From: CAWAXW01 sp963786155
Lineage (GTDB): Bacteria; Actinomycetota; CADDZG01; WHSQ01
Assembly (NCBI GenBank): GCA_963786155.1
Contig: CAWAXW010000006.1
Location: 1,550,001-1,614,000 of the forward strand
DNA: 64,000 nucleotides
Direction: 5' to 3'
The notes under the pieces were generated by a model. That model was not told where the DNA came from. It saw nothing but the letters and a program-made list of their open reading frames with translations, and ran no database searches. Both the position numbers and the translations under genes were made by a program. Within the stretch, counting starts at the first letter, position 1; the number at the start of each line of letters is the position of its first letter. Positions 29,647 through 38,751 of the stretch are shown one piece after another.

Positions 29647-30610
29647 GTTCCCGCCTCCAAGCCTCCAGGGCGGCCTGACCCCAGGGGGTCCGCTGGCCGC
29701 CGGGTGTATCCACCATGAATATCCCACTCATGCCCGCATCCGAGTGACCTTGCACATGGCAGTGGTACATCCAGGCCCCCGGGCCAACGCCCTGGCCGGC
29801 GATGACCTGGAACCCGAAGCTGTCCGCCGGCCCCAACGTGCGGTTGTCGATCACCTGGGTCTCGTCCGTTAGTGAGTCCGGGATGCCGGTCCGGTTGGCG
29901 GTCCAGCGATGGGCGTGGAGGTGGAAGGTGTGGAAGGTCTCCCCGTGGCCGACGACCACGAACTCGACCCGCTCCCCCTCGTTCGCCTTGAAGACAGGCG
30001 TCTTCGGCGACTTCTTGAGGTTGATGCGCGATCCAGGGCCCATCACGACGACGAATGGGGGCCGCGCCGGCTCAGGATCGCCAGCCTTGCGCACGATGAG
30101 CGCGCCGAACAGTCCCGACTTGATCCCGCCGGTCCCGTGCGGGCCCCCGACGCAATGGTCGTGATAGTGCCAGTAACCCGCCGTCCCCGGCTGCAACGTC
30201 CCGTCGGTGTTCGTGGTCGCCGAGTGCGCCTCGAACACGTAAGTCCGCGATCGTCCCGGCGCAACGCAACTCTTGTTAAGAGGGGTCCCGTCGCTGAGCG
30301 TCGTGTATCCCACGCCGTGCGCGTGCATTGAGAGCGACACATTGGTGTCGTTGACGAGGTTCACGTGAAGGCAGTCGCCTTCGACGATCTCGATCGTGGG
30401 ACCGGGGATGCTCACGGTCTCGGGCGTGAGGCCGTAGCCGATCCTGTTCTTGGATATGCGCTCGGCGAACAGCGACATCGACTTGTTCGGGTCGGCGCAG
30501 GCCTGGGTCTGCTGATCGATCGCTCCGATCTGCGCGCTGGTAACGGAGCCTCCGAAGGCCCCCACGAGCACGACCGCGATCACAACGAGATGGCGACTCT
30601 TGATGCGCAT
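29621..30610 (-). CDS. Two-domain multicopper oxidase (small-laccase type)
   Basis: About 329 residues after a signal peptide (MRIKSRHLVVIAVVLVGAFGGSVTSA). Domain 1 has HAHGVGY and HYHDHCVGG; domain 2 has HTFHLHAHRW and HCHVQGHSDAGM. These are the paired His motifs of the trinuclear and type-1 centres. The two-domain length fits small laccases that work as trimers. It oxidises phenolic or metal substrates outside the cell, using O2. ATG 30610 follows GGGGAAGGA. A TTG at 30655 would extend it but would spoil the signal peptide. Confidence 0.93.
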   Translation of the reverse strand: MRIKSRHLVVIAVVLVGAFGGSVTSAQIGAIDQQTQACADPNKSMSLFAERISKNRIGYGLTPETVSIPGPTIEIVEGDCLHVNLVNDTNVSLSMHAHGVGYTTLSDGTPLNKSCVAPGRSRTYVFEAHSATTNTDGTLQPGTAGYWHYHDHCVGGPHGTGGIKSGLFGALIVRKAGDPEPARPPFVVVMGPGSRINLKKSPKTPVFKANEGERVEFVVVGHGETFHTFHLHAHRWTANRTGIPDSLTDETQVIDNRTLGPADSFGFQVIAGQGVGPGAWMYHCHVQGHSDAGMSGIFMVDTPGGQRTPWGQAALEAWRREHGGHGQHH

Positions 30611-30657
30611 TCCTTCCCCGATTTGGTCGGAAAACAGTCTCCAAGTATGGAACAACG

Positions 30658-32145
30658 CTAATTATCGGCGGGCGGCACGTAGCGCACGTCGAGCGAGCGG
30701 GCCGCCCGCGCCTCGTCCGGGCGCCGTACCGGGGTCGTCACCGGCGCCTCGTGAAGGAGGCCCGGGTCGGACACGGCCTCCGCGGCGATCTGCCTGAGGG
30801 CCTCGGCGAGCCCGTCGATCGTCTCCTTCGACTCGGTCTCCGTCGGCTCCATCATTAAGGCCTCCTCGACGACGAGCGGGAAGTAGACGGTCGGCGGGTG
30901 ATACCCGAGATCGATCAGACGCTTGGCCACGTCCATCCCTCGCACGCCGTGCTTCTTCAATCCCTTGGCCGAGGCCACGAACTCGTGCATGCACGTTCCG
31001 GGGTAGGCGGTCGGGAACACGTCCTCGATCAAAGCTCGCAGGTAGTTGGCGTTCAGCACGGCCCGCTCGGCGACGCGCCGAAGGCCCTCGGGTCCGTTGG
31101 CGCGCAGATACGCGTATGCCCTCACGTTGATCCCGAAGTTGCCGTTGAAGGAATGGAGCCGGCCGATCGAATCGGGCCGGTCGTCGTCCCAGCGCCAGCG
31201 CTCGGTGCCTTCGTCGAAAGTGAGAACGGGGCTGGGGAGGAACCGCTCCAGGCGCTCGGCCACCGCGAGCGGACCCGAGCCGGGCCCTCCCCCACCATGC
31301 GGCGTCGCGAACGTCTTGTGCAGATTGAGGTGGACGATGTCGAAGCCCATGTCGCCGGGCCGCACGACGCCAACGATCGAGTTGAAGTTCGCACCGTCGT
31401 AGTAGAGCAATCCGCCGGCTTCGTGGATCGCCGCCTGGATGCGTTGGATGTCGCGCTCGAACAGGCCCAGCGTGTTGGGGTTCGTGAGCATCAGTCCCGC
31501 GACGTCGTCGTCCAGAGCCGCTTCGAGGGCGGCCAGGTCGACGAGGCCCCGTTCGTCCGATCGCACTTCTTCCGCGACGTAACCGGCTAGTGACACGCTC
31601 GCGGGGTTCGTGCCGTGCGCGGAGTCCGGGATGATCACCCGTCGGCGCACGTCGCCGTTGGCCGCGTGAAAGGCCCGCATCATCAGCAGACCCGTCAGCT
31701 CGCCCTGGGCGCCGGCAGCCGGTTGGAAGGTGAGCCGGGCCATGCCCGTCGCCGCGCAGAGGGCCCGCTCGAGGGTCCCGAGGAGCTCGAGGGCCCCTTG
31801 GCACAGCTCGTCGTCGGCGAAGGGATGGAGCTCGGCGAAACCGGGCAAGGCGGCGACCCGCTCCGCGACCTTCGGGTTGTACTTCATCGTGCAAGACCCG
31901 AGCGGATAGGCCCCCACGTCTATAGCCCAGTTCCTCTGGCTCAAGCGCGTGTAATGGGTCACGAGATCGCGCTCGCTGACCTCCGGCAGCACCGGTGGGG
32001 CCTGCCGCCGATGGGCGGCCGGGATCGCCTCCACATCCGATTGCACCTCGGGCAGCGACCACGCGCGCCGACCGGGCCGCGAGCGCTCGAAGACGAGCGC
32101 AATGTCCTCGTCGCGAGTCCCGGCAGACCTCTCGAGAATGCTCAT
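30658..32145 (-). CDS. gcvPB: Glycine dehydrogenase (decarboxylating) subunit 2
   Basis: The P-protein beta-type subunit holds the pyridoxal phosphate lysine: LNLHKTFATPHGGGGPGSG. Other family marks are GSCTMKYNPK, DSAHGTNPASV and HEFV. About 495 residues, normal length. With GcvPA it decarboxylates glycine and passes the aminomethyl group to lipoyl-GcvH. The ATG overlaps the gcvPA stop (ATGA at 32142-32145). The open frame continues upstream past the start, but that part is only a shadow of gcvPA. Confidence 0.96.
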   Translation of the reverse strand: MSILERSAGTRDEDIALVFERSRPGRRAWSLPEVQSDVEAIPAAHRRQAPPVLPEVSERDLVTHYTRLSQRNWAIDVGAYPLGSCTMKYNPKVAERVAALPGFAELHPFADDELCQGALELLGTLERALCAATGMARLTFQPAAGAQGELTGLLMMRAFHAANGDVRRRVIIPDSAHGTNPASVSLAGYVAEEVRSDERGLVDLAALEAALDDDVAGLMLTNPNTLGLFERDIQRIQAAIHEAGGLLYYDGANFNSIVGVVRPGDMGFDIVHLNLHKTFATPHGGGGPGSGPLAVAERLERFLPSPVLTFDEGTERWRWDDDRPDSIGRLHSFNGNFGINVRAYAYLRANGPEGLRRVAERAVLNANYLRALIEDVFPTAYPGTCMHEFVASAKGLKKHGVRGMDVAKRLIDLGYHPPTVYFPLVVEEALMMEPTETESKETIDGLAEALRQIAAEAVSDPGLLHEAPVTTPVRRPDEARAARSLDVRYVPPADN

Positions 32146-33482
32146 CCTTCCGCCAGCTCTTTCTCTATCGCTTCGGCCAGCGCGTCGATCTCCTCGGTGG
32201 TCCTCTTCTCGGTCACGGCCAGCAGGAGGTGGTCGGCGAGGTCGGGGTAGAAGCCGCCCAGCGCCGGGCCCACGAGGAATCCCCGGCGAGCGAGCCTGCG
32301 GGCGAGCGAGCCCGCATCGAGCGGCGTCCTCAGAACGAGCTCCTTGAAGCGGGGTCCGTCGAACGCAAGCGAGCAGCCGGGGATCTCCCCCAGCCGCCGC
32401 GCCGCATACGCGGTGCGTGCGATGCACAGGTCCCCGATCCGGGTCAGACCTGCGGGTCCCAACCACGCTAGGTGCACGGCCGCGGCGATGGCCATCAACG
32501 TCTGGTTGGTGCACACGTTCGAAGTGGCCTTGGCGCGCCGGATGTGCTGCTCGCGCGCCTGGAGGGTCAGCACAAAAGCGCGCTTGCCGTCGGCATCGGT
32601 GGTGACGCCCGCGATCCGTCCCGGCACCTGGCGTACCAGCTCCAGCTTGGTCGCGAACAGGCCCACGTAGGGGCCGCCGTACGACAGGCTCGTCCCGAGC
32701 GACTGGCCTTCCCCCACGACGACGTCGAATCCCGCGTCCCCGGGGGCCTGCAGCACCCCCATCGCAGTTGGGTCGGCAAATGCGACCGCTAGTGCCCCGG
32801 CATCGTGGGCTCGCTCGGCGGCGGCGCCCAGGTCCTCGAGCCGGCCGAAGAAGTTGGGATACGGCACGACGACGGCCGCGGCGCCGGTCGCGTCCACCGC
32901 GCTCCAGTCCACGACCCCGTCCTCGCCGAAGGGCGCGAGCCGCACGTCAATGTCTAAACCTGAGGTATAGGTTTTCAGCACCTGCAGGTAATGAGGGTGA
33001 AGGGAGCCGGCCACGACCACGGCATCCCGTTTCACGACCCGGGCGGCGAGATTGACCGCCTCGACCAGGGCATGGGCGCCGTCGTAGAGCGACGCGTTCG
33101 CCACCTCCATGCCGTAGAGGGCGCACACCATCGTTTGGAACTCGTAGAGGGCCTGGAGCACCCCTTGGGACAGCTCGGGCTGGTAGGGCGTATAGGAGGT
33201 CGCAAACTCCGACCGACCCGCAAGGGCCGGTACCGCAGCCGGCACGTAGTGGTCGTAGGCGCCGCCCCCGGCGAAACAGGTGGTGGCGCCACCCGTCGTG
33301 CGCCCGGCCAGCTCCGCGAGGTGAGCCACCAGCTCCGGCTCGCTCAAAGACGGGGGCACATCGAGGGCGCCGCTGAGCCGAACGCCCTCGGGGATCGCCT
33401 CGAACAGCTCGTCGATAGCGCCGAGACCCAGGGCCTCGAGCATCGTGGCGTCGTCTTCGTCGGTGTGCGGGATGTAATCCAT
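32142..33482 (-). CDS. gcvPA: Glycine dehydrogenase (decarboxylating) subunit 1
   Basis: 446 residues with the family marks YIPHTDEDDATMLEALG at the N-terminus, CFAGGGAYDHYVPA, SYTPYQPELSQGVLQALYEFQ and SNVCTNQTLMA. It is the alpha-type half of the two-part P-protein and acts with GcvPB. Together with gcvT upstream it forms a gcvT-gcvPA-gcvPB operon. An octamer-repeat array (33502-33533) fills the short space between gcvT and this gene. Confidence 0.96.
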   Translation of the reverse strand: MDYIPHTDEDDATMLEALGLGAIDELFEAIPEGVRLSGALDVPPSLSEPELVAHLAELAGRTTGGATTCFAGGGAYDHYVPAAVPALAGRSEFATSYTPYQPELSQGVLQALYEFQTMVCALYGMEVANASLYDGAHALVEAVNLAARVVKRDAVVVAGSLHPHYLQVLKTYTSGLDIDVRLAPFGEDGVVDWSAVDATGAAAVVVPYPNFFGRLEDLGAAAERAHDAGALAVAFADPTAMGVLQAPGDAGFDVVVGEGQSLGTSLSYGGPYVGLFATKLELVRQVPGRIAGVTTDADGKRAFVLTLQAREQHIRRAKATSNVCTNQTLMAIAAAVHLAWLGPAGLTRIGDLCIARTAYAARRLGEIPGCSLAFDGPRFKELVLRTPLDAGSLARRLARRGFLVGPALGGFYPDLADHLLLAVTEKRTTEEIDALAEAIEKELAEG

Positions 33483-33501
33483 GGCCCGTTTCGTGTCTCT
33501 A

Positions 33502-33533
33502 GATCAACTTGTCGACATATCTACTTCGATTTG
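33502..33533. repeat. Octamer-period array 1
   Basis: Units in phase: GATCAACT, TGTCGACA, TATCTACT, TCGATTTG. It lies between gcvT and gcvPA and contains the gcvT stop codon (33521-33523). Consensus of the family is T-R-T-C-K-A-Y-W. Confidence 0.6.
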
Positions 33534-34586
33534 GCGATGAAAGGCGGCTTCACGATATCCCCCGCGATGCGGCGGCCCCGCGACACGATCGCGGCGGACT
33601 CGCCGTCGGCGGGCACGCGCTCGGTTGGAGCCAGCGCGAGAGCTATCCCCGTCCCGAGCGTCGGCGAGAAGTTCCCGCTCGTCACCCGCCCGACCGACTC
33701 CTCGCCGACGATCACCTCGTAGTCCTGGCGGGGCACTCCCCGATCGATGCATCTGATCCCGAAGAGCTTGCGCGCGGCTCCCTCGGCTCGGACCTTGGCG
33801 AGGGCCTCGCGTCCCCTGAAAGGCGTGTCCCACGCGAGCGTCCACCCGAGGCCCGCCTCGAGCGGATTGATGTCGAGGGAGAGCTCGTGGCCGTAGAGCG
33901 CGTAACCCATCTCGAGCCGGAGCGTGTCGCGTGCCCCGAGGCCGACGGGGGCCGCGCCGGCATCGACGAGCCTCTCGAACGCCGAGGCCGCCTGGTCCCA
34001 GGTCACATACAGCTCGAAGCCGCGCTCGCCCGTATAGCCGGTTCGGGCCACGAGTCCGCCGTCGTCAAGGGTCGTGAATGTATGGAGCTTGAGCTCTAGC
34101 GCCGGGTGATCCGGCCAGACCGACGTGAACACATCGAACGAGCGCGGCCCTTGCAAGGCCAGGATCGCCCAGCGATCCCACGCGTCCACGGGCTCTCCCC
34201 CGCTTTCCCGGATGGCGGCCGCCACAGCCTCGACGTTGGCCGCGTTCGGAACCACCAACCATCGCTCCCGATCCAGGCGATAGACGAAGACGTCGTCGAT
34301 GCAGCCTCCGCCCTCGGTGAGGACGAGCGCGTAGCTCGCCCGGCTCGGTTCGAGCGCGCCGACATCGGCGGTCAAGGCCACGTCGAGGGCTTCGAGCGCG
34401 CCGGGTCCCTCCAGCAAGAGCTTGCCGAGGTGGGTCACGTCGAAGATCCCCGCGCTGACTTCGGACCGCGTTGTGCTCCGAGACGATGCCCTCGTACTGC
34501 AGGGGCATCTCCCACCCCCCGAACTCCGTAAGGCGCGCGCCGAGCCGCCGATGCGCGTCGAGCAGCGGTGTGGCCTTCTGTAGCAC
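33521..34586 (-). CDS. gcvT: Glycine cleavage T protein, aminomethyltransferase (frameshift near 34452)
   Basis: GTG start MLQKATPLLDAHRRLGARL, then GGWEMPLQYEGIVSEHNAVR. The frame then slips within AGTCAGCGCGGGG, and the other frame continues SAGIFDVTHLGKLLLEGP through the rest of the protein, including GYTGERGFELYV and the C-terminal barrel. The total of about 355 residues is normal. It transfers the one-carbon unit from the aminomethyl-lipoyl group to tetrahydrofolate. It is first in the gcvT-gcvPA-gcvPB order. The stop codon falls inside octamer array 1. Confidence 0.93.
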
Positions 34587-34589
34587 TAC

Positions 34590-35003
34590 CTAGCCGGCGA
34601 GGGCGGGGCCCAGCAGCGCCTCGGCGGAATCCGGAAGATCGGCCCGATCCCCTGCGTCCGGATCCGGCGATCCCTCTTCCAGCCCGTACTTGATGAGCAG
34701 GTTGAGGTAGTCGCGCTGGTAGAGAATCTTGCAGCGGACGTCCGGATAGAGCGTGGTCAACCGCCGGACCTTGCGGTTCTTCTTGGTCACGAGCTTCTGG
34801 TTGAGCGTCGTGATCTCTATGTAGAGGTCGAACTCAGGAAGGTAGAAGTCGGGTGAGAACCGCTGCGTGGCGTTCCCACTGCGGTCCCAATCGATCTCGA
34901 AGGTCGTCGGCTCGTAGCGCCAACCGATCAGGTAGAAGTCGAGCAGCTTCGCGAATTGTCTCTCGCTGTTGTGCGCGAACTTGACGCCTTCGTGGGGAAG
35001 CAA
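34590..35003 (-). CDS. Small protein with PD-(D/E)XK-like core
   Basis: 137 residues, not recognised by name. The pattern SERQFAKLLDFYLIGWRYEP, then RFSPDFYLPEFDLYIEITTLNQK and KILYQRDYLNLL resembles small restriction-endonuclease-fold proteins: an early Glu, the PDF Asp and the IEI Glu. The Lys usually found two residues after that Glu is replaced (EIT), so activity is uncertain. TTG start. It lies between gcvT (3 bases away) and a MerR regulator, within a conserved actinobacterial regulatory block. Confidence 0.6.
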   Translation of the reverse strand: MLPHEGVKFAHNSERQFAKLLDFYLIGWRYEPTTFEIDWDRSGNATQRFSPDFYLPEFDLYIEITTLNQKLVTKKNRKVRRLTTLYPDVRCKILYQRDYLNLLIKYGLEEGSPDPDAGDRADLPDSAEALLGPALAG

Positions 35004-35020
35004 GTGGCTATCTTGGCTGA

Positions 35021-35500
35021 TCAGCCCTCCTTAGCGTCGGCCACCCTCTGGTCAGAACCGTAACCCACGTCCGATGCTGCGGGGCGGAGTTCACGGAGGG
35101 TGCCTTCGAGCTGCTCTGCGATCTTGTCTACCGCCACGATGGCTCCGAGCACGCCCTGGCCCGAACGGAGAAGATCGACGACTTCCGCATCAGAGGTGCA
35201 GGCATAGACCTTGTCGCCGTCGGTTGCGATCGTGACCTTCGACCAATCCTGGTCGAGGTTGTTCCGCACGTAGTCGATCGCCTGTCGGACCTTCTGGAGG
35301 CTGGCCCCGGCGTCGGTGAGGCTCTTCACGACCTTGAGCTGGAGAAGATCGTTGAACGAATACAGCCTCTGAGTACCCGAGCCGTTGGCCGGCTGGATCG
35401 TCGGGACGACGAGGTCGGTGCGCGTCCAGTAGTCGAGCTGCCGGTAGGTGATGCCTACGATCTTGCAGGCCTGTGGTCCCCGATAGCCGATCTCCGTCAC
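35021..35500 (-). CDS. MerR-family regulator (position of mycobacterial Rv1830)
   Basis: A 159-residue protein with an N-terminal winged MerR helix-turn-helix (YRGPQACKIVGITYRQLDYWTRTDLVVP), then SGTQRLYSFNDLLQLKVVKSLTDAG and a C-terminal half without metal-binding cysteines. The GTG start has GGGAGGACGCT before it. The gene order MerR, DUF151, MerR, FHA, GcvH matches the mycobacterial Rv1830-Rv1826 block, though here two other genes intervene. Transcription probably starts in the 280-bp upstream gap that holds a long palindrome. Confidence 0.9.
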   Translation of the reverse strand: MTEIGYRGPQACKIVGITYRQLDYWTRTDLVVPTIQPANGSGTQRLYSFNDLLQLKVVKSLTDAGASLQKVRQAIDYVRNNLDQDWSKVTIATDGDKVYACTSDAEVVDLLRSGQGVLGAIVAVDKIAEQLEGTLRELRPAASDVGYGSDQRVADAKEG

Positions 35501-35620
35501 AGCGTCCTCCCCTGACCCAGCCTCTGGCTGCAGATGACAACCCCGTAGTTACGTTGATGGAAGCGTAGGCCCCCCGCGCGCGCGTGTCAACGATGAAGGG
35601 TGATCTACAACTTCAGGGTT

Positions 35621-35782
35621 TTGTGACCCGCCCCACGACGTTTGCGAGGTTCTGGCGAGTGAAAAGCAAGCGTCGCAAGGCCGCAGGGAGGGTGCGTAGT
35701 GGAACTACGTGCCCGACCGAGAACGCCGCGAGGCGCAGCCTTTTCGCCGCCAGAAGCCCCATTATGTCGTGGGGCGGGTCAC
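35621..35782. repeat. 162-bp imperfect palindrome with perfect 17-bp terminal inverted repeats
   Basis: GTGACCCGCCCCACGAC at 35621-35637 is the exact reverse complement of 35766-35782. The arms stay related inward: TTCTGGCG and GAAAAG blocks recur in both, and the centre is the hairpin CGTAGT-GGA-ACTACG near 35703. The element fills most of the gap between the MerR and DUF151 genes (35501-35781); its right end touches the DUF151 stop codon. No target-site duplication and no second copy were seen in this window. It could be a MITE-like element or a large transcribed hairpin. Confidence 0.65.
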
Positions 35783-36264
35783 TAGCCTTGGCCGGTGGCG
35801 AAGTCCTCGGGGCTCACCTGATCGAGGAACTCCCGGAACTTCTCGACCTCCGTCTCCTCTTCGTCCTTGAGCTCGATCCCGGCCTGCTCGAGGACGGACT
35901 CGGCCGCGAAGATCGGGGCGTTTATCCGGACCGCCAATGCGATCGCGTCGCTGGGACGAGACGAGACCTCGGAGGTGCGCCCGTTCGTCACCATGCGGAT
36001 CGAGGCGAAGAAGGTCTGCTCGACGAGCTCGCTGATGACGATCCTCTCAACCTGGACCTCGGTCTCGGTGAGGATGTCGCGAAGAAGGTCGTGGGTCATG
36101 GGGCGGGGCGTCTCGATCCCCTGGAGCGCGAACGCGATGGCGGTCGCCTCGACCGCGCCGATCCAGATGGGTAGGTAGCGCTCACCATCCGACTCCTTCA
36201 GGAGCACGATCGGCTGGTTGGAAGGCAGCTCGACCCGGACCCCCACGAGCGAGAGCTCGATCAT
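35782..36264 (-). CDS. DUF151 bifunctional nuclease family protein
   Basis: 160 residues: ATG, then LSLVGVRVELPSNQPIVLLKES, YLPIWIGAVEATAIAFALQG, RPMTHDLL and SRPSDAIALAVRINAPIF, the complete DUF151 pattern. The plant and some bacterial members show DNase/RNase activity, but the bacterial role is not settled. It holds the place of mycobacterial Rv1829 between two MerR genes. The C-terminal acidic stretch (KDEEETEVEKFREFLDQ) is typical. Confidence 0.93.
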   Translation of the reverse strand: MIELSLVGVRVELPSNQPIVLLKESDGERYLPIWIGAVEATAIAFALQGIETPRPMTHDLLRDILTETEVQVERIVISELVEQTFFASIRMVTNGRTSEVSSRPSDAIALAVRINAPIFAAESVLEQAGIELKDEEETEVEKFREFLDQVSPEDFATGQG

Positions 36265-36291
36265 GGCGCCGAGGCTAACACCCGGGCTGTT

Positions 36292-36903
36292 CTACGAGCC
36301 TTTCCCGAAGAGGTCGGGAACCAGCAGCAGTGGGTCGTTCACCAGCCTCGGGAGATCGTCGACCGCCAAGATGTCGGGGACGTTCCGGTAGCGACCTTGG
36401 AAGTCCAATCCGTAGCCGACGACGAAAACGTCCGGAGTCGTGAACCCCCGCCACTCCACTTCCACCGGCACGATCCGGCGGGCGACCTTGTCCAGGAGCG
36501 TCACGACGCTAAGGGACCGGGGACGCCTCGAGACAAGCGTCTTGCGCAGGTAAGTAAGGGTCAGTCCCGTGTCGACGATGTCCTCGACGACCACTACGTC
36601 ACGTCCCGCGATGCTCTGCTCGAGGTCCTTGACGAGCCGCACCACGCCGGGTGTCGTGCCCCCGGCATAGGCGGAGATGGACATGAAGTCCAGGACCACG
36701 TCGATCGACAGCGATCGCACGAGGTCGGCCAAGAAGAAGGTCGAACCCTTGAGGACGCCGATGAGGATGGGCGGGCGGTCGGTCCCCCCGAGCTCTTGCG
36801 AGATCTCGCGGCCCAACACCTCGATGCGCTTAGCGATTTCCTGCGCAGGAAACAGCACGCTCGCCGGCGCGGGAACCGCGGTCGGCGAGTCCACGTCGCT
36901 CAC
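36292..36903 (-). CDS. hpt: Hypoxanthine phosphoribosyltransferase
   Basis: The GTG at 36903 overlaps the carboxypeptidase stop (GTGA) and gives 203 residues. The PRPP-binding loop is VVVVEDIVDTGLTL; GVLKGSTFFLADL and GLDFQGRYRNVPDI are the other family marks. It salvages hypoxanthine and guanine to IMP and GMP. It is coupled to the D,D-carboxypeptidase gene and is inserted, with it, between the DUF151 and FtsR-type MerR genes, which are neighbours in mycobacteria. Confidence 0.93.
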   Translation of the reverse strand: MSDVDSPTAVPAPASVLFPAQEIAKRIEVLGREISQELGGTDRPPILIGVLKGSTFFLADLVRSLSIDVVLDFMSISAYAGGTTPGVVRLVKDLEQSIAGRDVVVVEDIVDTGLTLTYLRKTLVSRRPRSLSVVTLLDKVARRIVPVEVEWRGFTTPDVFVVGYGLDFQGRYRNVPDILAVDDLPRLVNDPLLLVPDLFGKGS

Positions 36904-38028
36904 TCGGTCACCACTCCACCGATCCATCCGAGGACGGTGGCCAGGGCGCGCGCGGCGAACGAGGGTTCCGTCGTAGCAACGGGAGCGGCGGTCACTGCAC
37001 GCACCCTAGCTATCGTTGTGCCCCCCACGCTCACGACGATGCGACCCACCACGCTCCCGGGACCAAGGGGCGACGACACGCGTTCATTTGGATGGAAGGA
37101 AACATCAACGGACGCGGGATCCTGGATGCCCCTCACGGAGGCGCCGGCGCGAACGACGACCGTCCCGGCCGGATCGAAGACCAACGCGCCGACGGGCGTG
37201 CCGGCCCGCAGCAGGATCGTGCGAGCCAGCCGCGCGAATCCGAGGTCCAGCAGCGCCGCCGCATCGACCGCGGCGTCGACGCTGCCCATGGCGACCGCGA
37301 TCAGGCGCCGGCCCTTCCTTGCGGCCGCTGCAACCAGGACGTTGCCCGCGCCGGCCGTGAACCCGGTCTTCACACCGATCGGCGCCGGCATAAGTCTCAA
37401 GTAGAACATTACGGTTCTCGAGCTCGATGGAGCCCTGGGGCCCTCGGATGGTCGTTCGGGCGGTGGCGACGATGCTCGCCAGGTCCTCCACGTCGAGGAG
37501 CTCCGCGGCGACGACCGAAAGGTCGAGAGCCGTCGAGTAGTGGCCGGGCGCATCGAGTCCGTGCGCAGTGACGAAAGCCGTGTCCTTCAGGCCGAGCTCA
37601 CCCACATAGGCGTTCATGCGCTCGACGAAGCGCTCGTGCGAGCCGGCGACGTGTTCGGCGAGGGCGACGGCAGCGTCGTTGGAGGAGCTAAGCAGAAGCC
37701 CATAGAGGAGGTCGACGACCCGGTATCGCTCTCCCGCCCCCAGGTCCAGGCCACCCCCTCCCGTAGCCGAGGCAGCGGCTGAGACCCTCACGATCTCGCC
37801 GGGGTCGGTCGCCGCATCGACGAGGAGCGCCGTCACCATCTTGGTCGTGCTTGCCATCGGCCGGCGGACCCGGGCATCCCGGGCCCACAGGACCCGGCCC
37901 TCCTCGTCCACGACCAGGCAAGCGGCGCAGGTCACCGTTGGATCCGCCGCCTGAGAAGGAAGGGCGGGGAGCGAGCTCGCAAGCAGGAAGCTCGCCGCCA
38001 CGGAGGCGACAAATCTATAAATCGACAA
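36900..38028 (-). CDS. Serine D-Ala-D-Ala carboxypeptidase, S11 family (frameshift near 37380)
   Basis: Active-site motifs are all present: SxxK as STTK (RRPMASTTKMVTALL), SxN as SSN (LLSSSNDAAVALAEH), and KTG in GVKTGFT, which is read only in the second frame after the slip at GCCGATCGGTGTG. The total length of about 375 residues fits PBP5-type enzymes that trim the pentapeptide of peptidoglycan outside the membrane. No ATG is available. A TTG at 38028 gives the signal peptide MSIYRFVASVAASFLLASSLPAL, and its first residues are encoded by an octamer-repeat array. The upstream MerR stop is at 38042. Confidence 0.88.
38004..38027. repeat. Octamer-period array 2, inside the carboxypeptidase signal peptide
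   Basis: On the minus strand the units read TGTCGATT, TATAGATT, TGTCGCCT. The array encodes the first eight residues of the signal peptide after the TTG, so this copy is probably translated. Confidence 0.55.
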
Positions 38029-38041
38029 AGGAACTGATGAG

Positions 38042-38749
38042 CTAGGGCGCGATGTCGTCGACCCGCTCGCGCATGAGCGAGTGACGCAGGAGGCTCGAAT
38101 GCGCGAGGAGCGACTTCGCCACCTCACTCGCCTGGCGCAGAGACTCCCGATCGCCTCGCTGCAGAGCGGGGGCGACGAGCTGCTCGTAGAGACCCATCTC
38201 GCGATCAGCCATGTGGCGGAACATCTTGAGGTGACGAGGCTCGATCCCGTAGCCCATCAACGCGGCTGCGGCGCCTGCCGCGCCAAGGTCCACGGAGTCG
38301 TAGGGACCGTCGCCCCTGTCGGCGAGGACCCCGTACTCCATGAGGCCGTCCAGGTCGCGTGCGGTCAATCCCGACCGGCTTGCCAGAGCGGCCCGATCGA
38401 GCTCGACCTCTTCCTGAGCCTGCGGGACGGCCGGCGCGTCCTTCGAGGCCGCCGCCGGGGGCGGTACGGGGGCCGGAGCACGGCCGCTCGGAGCGCCGTT
38501 GCCGGTGAGGCGCTCCCGGATGACCTTGAGCGGCAGGAAGTGGTCCTTCTGCAGAGACAGGATGTAGCGGAGCCGCTCGACGTCTGACTCGTAGAACTTC
38601 CGATAGCCCGAAGCCGTCCGCTCGGGAGTGATCAGGCCCTCGGCTTCCAGGAACCGGATCTTCGAGATGCTGATGTCGGGATAGTCCGAGCGCACGGCCT
38701 CGAGGACCTCTCCGATGCTCAAGTAGTCACGGGTTCTCGAGAGTGGCAT
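38042..38749 (-). CDS. ftsR: MerR-family regulator, FtsR-like (position of Rv1828)
   Basis: 235 residues. The winged helix at the N-terminus reads YLSIGEVLEAVRSDYPDISISKIRFLEAEGLITPERTASGYRKF, the mycobacterial/corynebacterial FtsR pattern. A proline/alanine linker (about 85-115) and a helical C-terminal domain with MGYGIEPRHLKMFRHMADREMGLYEQLVAP follow. FtsR activates ftsZ in Corynebacterium; the same function is inferred from similarity and position next to the FHA gene. It ends 14 bases before the carboxypeptidase start. Confidence 0.88.
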   Translation of the reverse strand: MPLSRTRDYLSIGEVLEAVRSDYPDISISKIRFLEAEGLITPERTASGYRKFYESDVERLRYILSLQKDHFLPLKVIRERLTGNGAPSGRAPAPVPPPAAASKDAPAVPQAQEEVELDRAALASRSGLTARDLDGLMEYGVLADRGDGPYDSVDLGAAGAAAALMGYGIEPRHLKMFRHMADREMGLYEQLVAPALQRGDRESLRQASEVAKSLLAHSSLLRHSLMRERVDDIAP

Positions 38750-38751
38750 GG

